Under the pieces are notes generated by a model. The model had not been told where the DNA came from. It did no database searches and saw nothing but the letters and a program-made list of their open reading frames with translations. From positions 1,260 to 6,927 of the forward strand of contig DLIT01000046.1 of NCBI GenBank assembly GCA_002483865.1: a stretch of 5,668 nt of DNA. The letters run 5' to 3'. Position numbers and translations under genes: made by a program. This DNA comes from Brevundimonas sp. UBA7635. GTDB lineage: Bacteria; Pseudomonadota; Alphaproteobacteria; Caulobacterales; Caulobacteraceae. Positions 1 through 5,668 of this stretch are shown here, in pieces. Position 1 is the stretch's first letter, and each line of letters opens with the position of its first letter.

Positions 1-121
1 GTGCGTATGCGCTTGAACTGAGCCAAAGGCCGGGCCTGGTCTTGCGGCGCAGCCTGCCAGACCCCAAACAGGAAGCCAGCCTTCCCCAAGCCCTGCCGGG
101 GCCAGTCTTCAGGATAGTTTC
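1..121. other. Window edge and leader of gshB
   Basis: No gene can be assigned firmly here. Reading forward from base 1, a frame closes with TGA at 19-21 and could be the last codons of an upstream gene, but six residues are too few to identify it. A second forward frame stays open from base 3 to a TGA at 189-191, running into gshB, and gives no recognisable protein. On the minus strand a frame is open from 119 down to the window edge with no ATG. A short inverted repeat, GGAAG at 71-75 and CTTCC at 81-85, is too weak to call a terminator. An AGGA at 111-114 serves the gshB start. Confidence 0.5.
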
Positions 122-1072
122 ATGCTCAAGGTCGCCATTCAGATGGACCCGATCGAGGCAGTCAATGTCGCCTCGGACACCACCTTCCTGATGGCCCTGA
201 CCGGCCAGGCCCGCGGCCACAGCCTGTGGGTCTATGACTTCCGCACCCTGGCCCTGGAGGATGGTCGGCTGTTCTGCCGGGCCGTTCCGGTCAAGGTGAA
301 GCCGGTCCAGGGCCAGCACGTCGAGTTCGGACCCGAGCAGAGGCTGGACCTGGCCACCGACGTGGACGTCATCCTGATGCGCCAGGACCCGCCCTTCGAC
401 ATGGCCTATGTCACCGCCACCTATCTGCTGGAGCGGGTCCACCCCCGGACCCTGGTGGTCAACAACCCGGCCGAGGTCCGCTCGGCCCCCGAAAAGCTGA
501 TCGCCACCCTCTTCCCCGGCCTTCAGCCGCCGACCCTGGTCTCGTCCGACCCGGTGGCCCTGGTGGACTTCCATCGCCGTCATGGCGATGTGGTGCTCAA
601 GCCCCTGCACGGGGCCGCTGGCTCGGGCGTGGTGCGGCTCAAGGCAGACGATCCCAATCTGGAAGCCCTGATCGAGATCCATGCGACCGGATCGCGCGAT
701 CCCCTGGTGATCCAGAAGTTCATCCCGGCCGTCTCGGCGGGCGACAAGCGCATCATCCTGATCGACGGCGAGCCGGTCGGGGCCATCAACCGCATCCCGG
801 CCAAGGACCAGGTGCGCTCCAACCTGCGCGTCGGCGGCACCGCAGCCCCGGTCGAGCTGACGGCACGGGACCGCGAGATCTGTGCCGCCATCGGCCCCTT
901 CCTCAAGGAACGCGGCCTGATCTTCGTCGGCATCGACGTGATCGGCGACTACCTGACCGAGATCAACGTCACCTCCCCCACCGGGGCCCAGCAACTGCTG
1001 GAATTCTCGGGTATCGACGCTACTGCGGCAATGTGGGAAACGATCGAGGCGAAGCGGCAAGCCACACGGTAA
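122..1072 (+). CDS. gshB: Glutathione synthetase (GshB)
   Basis: This enzyme joins gamma-glutamylcysteine and glycine, using ATP, in the second step of glutathione synthesis in the cytoplasm. The 316-residue length matches bacterial GshB closely. The N-terminal domain opens with a substrate-binding stretch containing MDP (residues 8-10). [11 protein letters not shown] near residues 84-94 and the [13 protein letters not shown] region follow, as in E. coli GshB. The ATP-grasp part carries KPLHG with Lys160, the position of an ATP-contacting lysine in the E. coli enzyme. [13 protein letters not shown] comes next, then the closing [11 protein letters not shown] and [11 protein letters not shown] with Asp272, Glu280 and Asn282 as likely Mg-ATP ligands. 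The start ATG has AGGA seven bases upstream. The stop TAA lies 38 bases before the next preferred start. One oddity is that the glycine-rich ATP loop reads HGAAGSG, where E. coli has DGMGGAS. The identification is very secure. Confidence 0.96.
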   Translation: MLKVAIQMDPIEAVNVASDTTFLMALTGQARGHSLWVYDFRTLALEDGRLFCRAVPVKVKPVQGQHVEFGPEQRLDLATDVDVILMRQDPPFDMAYVTATYLLERVHPRTLVVNNPAEVRSAPEKLIATLFPGLQPPTLVSSDPVALVDFHRRHGDVVLKPLHGAAGSGVVRLKADDPNLEALIEIHATGSRDPLVIQKFIPAVSAGDKRIILIDGEPVGAINRIPAKDQVRSNLRVGGTAAPVELTARDREICAAIGPFLKERGLIFVGIDVIGDYLTEINVTSPTGAQQLLEFSGIDATAAMWETIEAKRQATR

Positions 1073-1095
1073 TGAAAACAACGCCGCAGCCATCT

Positions 1096-1103
1096 GGGAG
1101 GGA
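1096..1103 (+). promoter_or_regulatory. Ribosome binding site choosing the GTG start at 1111
   Basis: GGGAGGGA sits seven bases before GTG 1111. The alternative in-frame ATG at 1072 overlaps the gshB stop (TAATG) and has no comparable purine run. The GTG start also places a clean signal peptide at the very N-terminus, which supports this choice. Confidence 0.7.
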
Positions 1104-1110
1104 CTGTCGC

Positions 1111-1794
1111 GTGTATTCCATCTTCAAACGGATACTGATGCCTGCGGCTCTGCTGACGGCCATGGTCACACCGGCCATGGCCCAGGATGCAGAGCCGCGC
1201 CGACCCTCGCTGGAAGTGCTGAACCGCATCATTGAGGATCGTCATCCGCAAACCCGGATCGAAACGCCCGACCATGACCGGATCAGCGCCAGACGCATCG
1301 ACATCGTCGACGCCGACGGCACGATCCGCATGACCCTTTCCGGTGAGACGCCCGCGCCGATCATTGATGGCATTCAGTACAAGCGGGCCTTCAATGTCGC
1401 GGGCCTGATCCTCTATGACGACAAGGGCAGCGAGCGCGGGGGCTTCGGCACAGCAGATGTCGAAGGCGGAATGGCCGTGCTGGCGTTGGATCATCCTGCC
1501 ATGGATGCGATCGGCTGGCGTGTATCTCCTGATGGATCCGTTGCCTTTTCGATCAATCAGGCTCCGCCGCTCATCCGCGAACCCGGTCTGGAGGATGCCT
1601 TGGTGCCGGGTGTGGCTACGCCCACACGCATGCAGTTCACCGTCGCCGCCGATGGCACCCCGGCCGTGTCACTGTCAGACAAGAATGACAGGCCGCGCCT
1701 GCGTATGACGGTCACTGAAGAGGGCTTCGGCTCGATCCAGTTTCTCAATGCGCAGGGCGAAGTCATTCACAGTCTCACACCTGAAGCCGACTGA
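1111..1794 (+). CDS. Secreted protein of unknown function, beta-rich
   Basis: I do not recognise a named family. From the GTG start the protein has 227 residues and begins with a typical Sec signal peptide: Lys6 and Arg7, a hydrophobic core about 8-21, then AMA (22-24) before Gln25, a signal peptidase I site. No lipobox or further membrane segment is seen, so a periplasmic or secreted location is inferred. The mature part repeats short strand-turn-strand units around Asp/Gly turns: VDADGTIRM (66-74), LYDDKGSERGG (101-111), VSPDGSVAF (138-146), VAADGTPAVSL (178-188), RPRLRMTVTEEG (194-205), LNAQGEVIHSL (212-222). From memory, similar uncharacterised proteins with a '..DG..R..L / ..D..G...GG' pattern occur in alpha- and gammaproteobacteria. 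GC in sampled stretches is about 52-60%, against about 70% or more in neighbouring genes. It could instead start at ATG 1072, which would bury the signal peptide. Confidence 0.82.
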   Translation: MYSIFKRILMPAALLTAMVTPAMAQDAEPRRPSLEVLNRIIEDRHPQTRIETPDHDRISARRIDIVDADGTIRMTLSGETPAPIIDGIQYKRAFNVAGLILYDDKGSERGGFGTADVEGGMAVLALDHPAMDAIGWRVSPDGSVAFSINQAPPLIREPGLEDALVPGVATPTRMQFTVAADGTPAVSLSDKNDRPRLRMTVTEEGFGSIQFLNAQGEVIHSLTPEAD

Positions 1795-1815
1795 CATCGA
1801 TATCAACGCTATTGT
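1791..1815 (+). promoter_or_regulatory. Possible weak promoter upstream of comM
   Basis: CTGACA at 1791-1796 resembles the -35 element of alphaproteobacterial housekeeping promoters. GCTATTGT at 1808-1815 partly matches the Caulobacter -10 consensus (GCTANAWC, as remembered), with an 11-base spacer. The stretch is richer in A+T than its surroundings. The -10 match is incomplete, so this is only a candidate. Confidence 0.25.
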
Positions 1816-1838
1816 AAACCTGCACGGTTCGTGATTTG

Positions 1839-1860
1839 TTCCTGTCCTGTGGGACGGGGA
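1839..1860 (+). promoter_or_regulatory. Hairpin overlapping the comM ribosome binding site
   Basis: Bases 1839-1847 can pair with 1852-1860 around a TGTG loop, giving nine pairs of which two are G-U. The 3' arm contains most of the GGGGAG (1856-1861) that lies five bases before ATG 1867. Folding would therefore hide the ribosome binding site in the mRNA. There is no U-run after it, so it does not look like a terminator. The pairing is seen in the sequence, but a regulatory role is inference. Confidence 0.4.
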
Positions 1861-1866
1861 GCGGTC

Positions 1867-3456
1867 ATGGTTGCACGGGTGGTTACGGTGGCCTTTGACG
1901 GGGTCGAGGCACGACGGGTGGACGTCGAGGTCCAGCAGGTAGCCAATCCGCCGGGGGCCTTTGCCATTGTCGGCCTGCCGGACAAGGCGGTGGCCGAAAG
2001 CCGTGAGCGGGTGCGTGGGGCCTTTGCCGGCATAGGCTTGGCGCTGCCGCCCAAGAAGGTCATCGCCAACCTGGCCCCGGCCGATCTGCCCAAGGAAGGC
2101 AGCCATTTCGACCTGCCCATCGCCCTGGCTCTCCTGGCCTCCATGGGGGTGATCGCACCCGATGCTTTGGACGGCTGGGCGGCGGTGGGCGAACTGGGGC
2201 TGGATGGCCAGATCGCCAGCGTTGGCGGCACCCTGCCCGCAGCCATGGCGGTGGGGACTATGGGACTGGGGCTCATCTGTCCCGAGGCCAATGGGCCAGA
2301 GGCGGCCTGGGCGGGCCAGACGCCCATCCTGGCCCCTCGATCCCTGATCAGCCTGATCAATCATTTCAAGGGCAGTCAGATCCTGCGCGCGCCTGACCCC
2401 GGCCCGGTCCAGATGGGTCCGGCCGGACCGGATCTTCGCGAGGTGAAGGGCCAGGAAAGTGCCAAGCGTGCGCTCGAGATCGCGGCCGCTGGCGGGCATA
2501 ATCTGCTCTTCGTCGGGCCACCCGGTTCGGGCAAGTCAATGATGGCCCAGCGCCTGCCGGGTCTGTTGCCGCCACTGACCTCGCAGGAACTGCTGGAGAC
2601 CTCGATGGTCTGGTCAGTGGCTGGCCTGATCCAAAGGGGCGCACTGAACCGCGACCGGCCGTTTCGCAGTCCGCACCATTCCGCTTCAATGGCGGCCCTG
2701 ACCGGCGGCGGGCTCCGGGCCAAGCCGGGCGAGGCGTCCCTGGCCCACAATGGGGTGCTGTTTCTGGACGAGCTGCCAGAGTTTTCGGCCCAGGCTCTGG
2801 ACAGCCTGCGTCAGCCGCTGGAAACCGGAGAGATCGTGGTGGCCCGGGCCAATGCCCACGTCCGCTACCCGGCCCGCTTCCAGTTGATCGCCGCGATGAA
2901 CCCATGCCGCTGTGGCCTGGGTGGAACTGGGCGTGGGGCCTGCGGCAAGGCTCCGCGCTGCCAGCGGGATTATCAGAACCGCATCTCGGGTCCCCTCTTC
3001 GACCGCATCGATCTGACGGTCGAGACCCCGCCGGTCACCGCCGCCGACATGGCCCTGCCTGCACCTGCAGAGGGCACGGCCCAGGTCGCAGCGCGCGTTC
3101 TGGCGGCGCGAGAGCAGCACGCGGCCCGTCTGGCTGAACTGGACCCAGGCCCCGACCAGATGCAGGCCCAGGCCGTGAACGCCCGATTGCAGGGCGCGGT
3201 GCTGGATCGCATCGCCACGCCTGATGATGCCGGACGAGCCCTGCTGATGAAGGCCGGTGAGGCGGGCGGGTTGACTGCGCGCGGCTGGACCCGGACGCTG
3301 CGCCTGGCCCGGACCATTGCCGATCTGGACGGCTCAACCGGCGTCCTGCGCCGCCATGTAGCCGAGGCCCTGATGTATCGCCGTCTGACGTTGGGGGCCG
3401 AAACCCATTTCAACAACCAGGCCCGTAGCCAGCCGGTCAGCGGCTTTCTGACCTAG
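1867..3456 (+). CDS. comM: ComM/YifB-family AAA+ ATPase (Mg-chelatase-like)
   Basis: This is a hexameric AAA+ helicase. ComM of Vibrio cholerae promotes branch migration while transformed DNA is integrated, and the family is widespread even outside known competent species. From ATG 1867 it has 529 residues, close to E. coli YifB (about 506). The N-terminal Lon-protease-like domain (about 1-170) contains GAFAIVGLPDKAV and NLAPADLPKEG, as in YifB. The AAA+ core has Walker A GPPGSGKS (217-224) and Walker B VLFLDE (297-302). After MNPCRCG come four cysteines (347, 349, 359, 365), a probable metal site, then ISGPLFDRIDL (373-383) with the conserved arginine. The C-terminal helical Mg-chelatase domain follows. 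The start is chosen because GGGGAG precedes it and MVARVVTVAF aligns with the YifB N-terminus. An in-frame GTG at 1831 would add 12 unrelated residues. It is not a true magnesium chelatase subunit, since no partner genes are present. Confidence 0.93.
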   Translation: MVARVVTVAFDGVEARRVDVEVQQVANPPGAFAIVGLPDKAVAESRERVRGAFAGIGLALPPKKVIANLAPADLPKEGSHFDLPIALALLASMGVIAPDALDGWAAVGELGLDGQIASVGGTLPAAMAVGTMGLGLICPEANGPEAAWAGQTPILAPRSLISLINHFKGSQILRAPDPGPVQMGPAGPDLREVKGQESAKRALEIAAAGGHNLLFVGPPGSGKSMMAQRLPGLLPPLTSQELLETSMVWSVAGLIQRGALNRDRPFRSPHHSASMAALTGGGLRAKPGEASLAHNGVLFLDELPEFSAQALDSLRQPLETGEIVVARANAHVRYPARFQLIAAMNPCRCGLGGTGRGACGKAPRCQRDYQNRISGPLFDRIDLTVETPPVTAADMALPAPAEGTAQVAARVLAAREQHAARLAELDPGPDQMQAQAVNARLQGAVLDRIATPDDAGRALLMKAGEAGGLTARGWTRTLRLARTIADLDGSTGVLRRHVAEALMYRRLTLGAETHFNNQARSQPVSGFLT

Positions 3457-3510
3457 ATTTAGGCAAGGCCTGTTCTTGGTCGCTTAACCCCGTCGGACCA
3501 CACTGTTCGG
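3457..3510. promoter_or_regulatory. Short gap before shkA, one CtrA-like half site
   Basis: This 54-base gap holds no terminator. TTAACC at 3484-3489 matches one half of the Caulobacter CtrA box (TTAA-N7-TTAA), but the second half is missing at the right distance. The region before ATG 3511 lacks a good Shine-Dalgarno sequence; the nearest purine-rich stretch, GGAC at 3495-3498, is 12 bases away. Regulation from this gap is speculative. Confidence 0.2.
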
Positions 3511-5022
3511 ATGATCGACGACGCCTCGCCCCTGCCGGAAGCCCGGACCCCTGCGGTCACGCCCGAGCATCAGTTCCTGCGCCTGATGAGTCATGAGATG
3601 CGCACCCCACTGAACGGGGTCCTGGGCATGCTTGGCCTGCTCAACCGCACGACCCTGGACGGAGAGCAGGCGGCCTATCTGGAGGCAGCGCAGAAGTCAG
3701 CCGAGCATCTGCTGGGCCTGGTCAATGACTTGCTCGACTATGCCCGACTGGAAGCCGGCGCTCTGGAGTTCGATCCCACGACGGTCGACGTTGAGGGTCT
3801 GGTGCGCGGCGTGGCTGAACTGCTCAGCCCCCGGGCCCATGACAAGGGACTGGAGATCGTCTGGGCCGTCGATCCGGACGTGGGTCTTATCCGCGCTGAC
3901 GAAGGGCGTCTGCGCCAGGTTCTGTTCAACCTGGCGGGCAATGCGGTCAAGTTCACCGAAACGGGCGGGGTCTTCCTGCGGGTCGAGCGGGTCGGCGGCC
4001 CGGCAGAACGACCACGCCTGGCCTTCATCGTCGATGACACCGGCCCTGGCGTCCCGCCCCATGCCCGCCAGCGTATCTTCGAGGAGTTCGGCCACGCCGA
4101 CGCCAGCGATGCCGCCCGCTATGATGGCGCAGGACTGGGTCTGGCGGTCGTGCGCCGCCTGGCTGAGGCGATGGGGGGAACGGTCGAGGTCGGAGATCGC
4201 CCGCAAGGTGCCGGGGCCCGTTTCCGTTTCGAAAGCGACTTTGCGGCGGTCGACAGCGCGGCACCGGCTCGGCCCCTCAGCGGACAGGCCCTGGCCCTGC
4301 GCACCCCCGACCCCTTCGTCCATGAGGCGGTTCGGATCCACATCCAGGCCTTGGGCGGCAGGCTGGCCGATCAGGCCCCGGTGGTCCTGGTGGATCATGC
4401 CCTGGCTGAACCGGGTGGGCGTGTCCGCTGCCCCCGTGGCCAGGCCATCATCTTGCTTAAGCCTAATGAGCGTGACCTGATCGAGCCCTACCGGGCCGAG
4501 GGCTTCCAGGCCTATCTGATCAAGCCCCTGCGCCGGGCCAGCCTGGCCGAGCGGGTGCTGGACGCTGCCGGGCAAGCCGCCGCCATTCATGTCGAGCGCC
4601 GTGAGGATGACCGTGTCATGCCGGTGGTTGCCTCGGGGGTCCAGGTGCTTCTCGTCGAGGACAACCCGGTCAACGCCCTTCTGGCTCGCACCCTGTTGCA
4701 ACGCGAAGGCTGTCATGTGCAGACGGCCGCCAATGGCCATGAAGCGCTGGATCTGATGGCCACCAGCCGGTTTGACCTGGTGCTGATGGATATGCGGATG
4801 CCGGGATTGGATGGTCCTTCGGCCACCCGCGCCATTCGGGCGCGCGGCGACACCACCCCCATCGTCGCCCTGACGGCCAATGTCTTTGCCGAGGATCGCC
4901 AGCGCTGTTTCGAGGCCGGTATGTCGGATCATCTGACCAAACCCCTGGCTCCGGACGGTCTTCGTGCTGTCCTGGCCCGCTGGACGAATGCGGGCAAGCA
5001 GGCCAAGGTCGGGGCTGAGTAA
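3511..5022 (+). CDS. shkA: Hybrid histidine kinase, ShkA ortholog
   Basis: This is a cytoplasmic hybrid kinase of 503 residues with no signal peptide, membrane segment or N-terminal sensor domain. The order is: short leader (1-20); DHp domain with H-box MSHEMRTPLNG and phospho-acceptor His28; CA domain (about 110-243) with N-box Asn144, G1 DDTGPG around Asp176 and G2 GAGLGL (206-211); a degenerate receiver (about 250-355); a linker with DDR (366-368); and a true receiver (about 378-495) with Glu383/Asp384, phospho-acceptor Asp427, Thr455 and Lys477. In Caulobacter crescentus, ShkA passes phosphate via ShpA to the activator TacA, controlling stalk genes. Cyclic-di-GMP bound to its pseudo-receiver releases the autoinhibited kinase. 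The layout and the residues I recall from ShkA (Arg324, Tyr338, Asp369, Asp430) match here at a constant offset of three. No in-frame start codon exists between the upstream TAG at 3460 and ATG 3511, so the start is firm despite a poor ribosome binding site. Confidence 0.88.
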   Translation: MIDDASPLPEARTPAVTPEHQFLRLMSHEMRTPLNGVLGMLGLLNRTTLDGEQAAYLEAAQKSAEHLLGLVNDLLDYARLEAGALEFDPTTVDVEGLVRGVAELLSPRAHDKGLEIVWAVDPDVGLIRADEGRLRQVLFNLAGNAVKFTETGGVFLRVERVGGPAERPRLAFIVDDTGPGVPPHARQRIFEEFGHADASDAARYDGAGLGLAVVRRLAEAMGGTVEVGDRPQGAGARFRFESDFAAVDSAAPARPLSGQALALRTPDPFVHEAVRIHIQALGGRLADQAPVVLVDHALAEPGGRVRCPRGQAIILLKPNERDLIEPYRAEGFQAYLIKPLRRASLAERVLDAAGQAAAIHVERREDDRVMPVVASGVQVLLVEDNPVNALLARTLLQREGCHVQTAANGHEALDLMATSRFDLVLMDMRMPGLDGPSATRAIRARGDTTPIVALTANVFAEDRQRCFEAGMSDHLTKPLAPDGLRAVLARWTNAGKQAKVGAE

Positions 5023-5037
5023 CCACGACCGCCTCTG

Positions 5038-5054
5038 TCCGGCGGTATGCCGGA
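5038..5054 (+). promoter_or_regulatory. Hairpin overlapping the ampG ribosome binding site
   Basis: TCCGGC (5038-5043) and GCCGGA (5049-5054) form a perfect six-pair stem with loop GGTAT. GGAG at 5052-5055, seven bases before ATG 5063, is the likely ribosome binding site, and three of its four bases lie in the stem. Ribosomes ending at the shkA stop (5020-5022) could help open it. No U-run follows, so a terminator is unlikely. Confidence 0.35.
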
Positions 5055-5062
5055 GCGACTGT

Positions 5063-5668
5063 ATGACTGACGCCACGAAGCCCGCTGCATCGTCCAAGCG
5101 GCTGGGAGGCCTGGCTGTCTATGGTGAGCGGCGCGTCTTTGTCATGCTGCTGCTGGGTTTCTCGGCGGGCCTGCCCAATCTGCTGATCTTTGACACCCTT
5201 TCGGCCTGGCTGCGCGAAAGCGGCCTGTCGCTGTCGGTCATCGGCTTCTTTGCCCTGGCAACCCTGTCCTATTCGCTGAAGTTCATCTGGTCGCCGCTGG
5301 TGGACCGCGCGACCATTCCGATCCTGACGCGATACCTGGGCCACCGTCGGTCCTGGATGCTGCTGACCCAGGCGGTGGTGATTGTCGGCCTGTGGTCGAT
5401 CTCGGGCCTGAACCCGGCGACCTCCCTGCCCCAGGTTGCCCTGTTTGCCGTCCTTGTGGGCTTCTTTGGCGCAACCCAGGACATCGTCATCGACGCCTGG
5501 CGGATCGAGGCGGCCGACGACAGTCGCCACGGGGCCATGGCCGCCTCCTACCAGATGGGCTACCGCGTGGCCCAGATCGTGGCCGGGGCCGTGCCGCTGG
5601 TGCTGGCCGATCTTTATAACTGGAACCTGTCCTATGCGGTAATGGCGGGGCTGATGCTGTTCGGCGTC
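5063..5668 (+). CDS. ampG: AmpG-family muropeptide permease, 3' end outside window
   Basis: This is a major facilitator superfamily transporter of the inner membrane. AmpG imports anhydromuropeptides from the periplasm for peptidoglycan recycling and thereby often feeds AmpR/AmpC beta-lactamase signalling. The first 202 residues are present and the frame is open to the last base; family members have about 400-600. Visible landmarks match E. coli AmpG: GFSAGLPNLL in TM1 (about 25-45), LSAWLRESGLSL, IGFFAL and KFIWSPLVDR (73-82), the cytoplasmic LGHRRSWMLLTQ loop (92-103), and ATQDIVIDAWRIE (137-149) in and after TM4, then GYRVAQIVAGA (166-176) and LADLYNWNLSY. Five to six membrane segments are covered. 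The start ATG 5063 has GGAG seven bases upstream and is 40 bases after shkA. Some relatives in this family carry other substrates, so specificity for muropeptides is inferred. Confidence 0.9.
   Translation, partial: MTDATKPAASSKRLGGLAVYGERRVFVMLLLGFSAGLPNLLIFDTLSAWLRESGLSLSVIGFFALATLSYSLKFIWSPLVDRATIPILTRYLGHRRSWMLLTQAVVIVGLWSISGLNPATSLPQVALFAVLVGFFGATQDIVIDAWRIEAADDSRHGAMAASYQMGYRVAQIVAGAVPLVLADLYNWNLSYAVMAGLMLFGV

Noticed and set aside
1072..1110. Alternative ATG start of the unknown gene overlapping the gshB stop
   Set aside because: There is no good ribosome binding site, and the extra 13 residues would push the signal peptide inward. GTG 1111 with GGGAGGGA fits better.
1158..1180. Direct repeat of GGCCATGG, 15 bases apart
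   Set aside because: It lies inside the signal peptide, where two Ala-Met pairs are encoded by the same codons; coding constraint explains it.
1675..2499. Minus-strand open frame spanning the end of the unknown gene and the start of comM
   Set aside because: It crosses two well-supported + strand genes and gives a Gln/Arg/Gly-rich product with no recognisable domain, as expected for antisense of high-GC coding DNA.
1867..3456. Magnesium chelatase subunit ChlI/BchI
   Set aside because: The N-terminal Lon-like domain, the four-cysteine insert and the absence of ChlD/ChlH or pigment genes nearby point to ComM/YifB instead.
3457..3480. Terminator after comM
   Set aside because: AGGC and GCCT around 3461-3471 can pair only over a few bases and no T-run follows.
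3697..5097. Long minus-strand open frame opposite shkA
   Set aside because: It mirrors the codon structure of the real kinase gene in high-GC DNA. Its product is low in recognisable motifs, while the + strand carries every kinase box in order.
4670..5530. Minus-strand open frame opposite the end of shkA and ampG
   Set aside because: It overlaps the receiver domain of shkA and the membrane segments of ampG, both clearly coding on the + strand.

Overview
This is high-GC (roughly 65-70%) alphaproteobacterial DNA. The window most likely comes from the Caulobacteraceae (Caulobacter or a near relative). The strongest pointer is the hybrid histidine kinase at 3511-5022. It lacks transmembrane segments and has the DHp / CA / degenerate receiver / true receiver layout of Caulobacter ShkA. 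It also matches, at a constant offset, the ShkA residues I remember as functionally important. The assignment rests on reading motifs, not on a database search.

Layout, all on the + strand and tightly packed: (1) 1-121, the window edge and leader of the first gene; (2) 122-1072, gshB, glutathione synthetase; (3) 1111-1794, a secreted protein of unknown function, visibly poorer in GC than its neighbours; (4) 1867-3456, a ComM/YifB-type AAA+ helicase often misnamed magnesium chelatase; (5) 3511-5022, an shkA-like hybrid kinase; (6) 5063 to the window end, the N-terminal part of an AmpG-family muropeptide permease. The gaps between genes are 38, 72, 54 and 40 bases. There is no convincing terminator in any of them, so a single operon or a string of short operons is possible.

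The genes do not form one obvious pathway. gshB makes glutathione in the cytoplasm, ComM acts on branched DNA during natural transformation, ShkA feeds a cyclic-di-GMP-gated phosphorelay for stalked-cell development, and AmpG returns peptidoglycan fragments to the cytoplasm. No CRISPR array, RNA gene, insertion sequence or phage gene is visible.

The points most worth a second look are the pseudo-receiver of the kinase with its conserved ligand-site and linker residues, the unknown secreted beta-rich protein, and hairpins that overlap the ribosome binding sites of comM and ampG.
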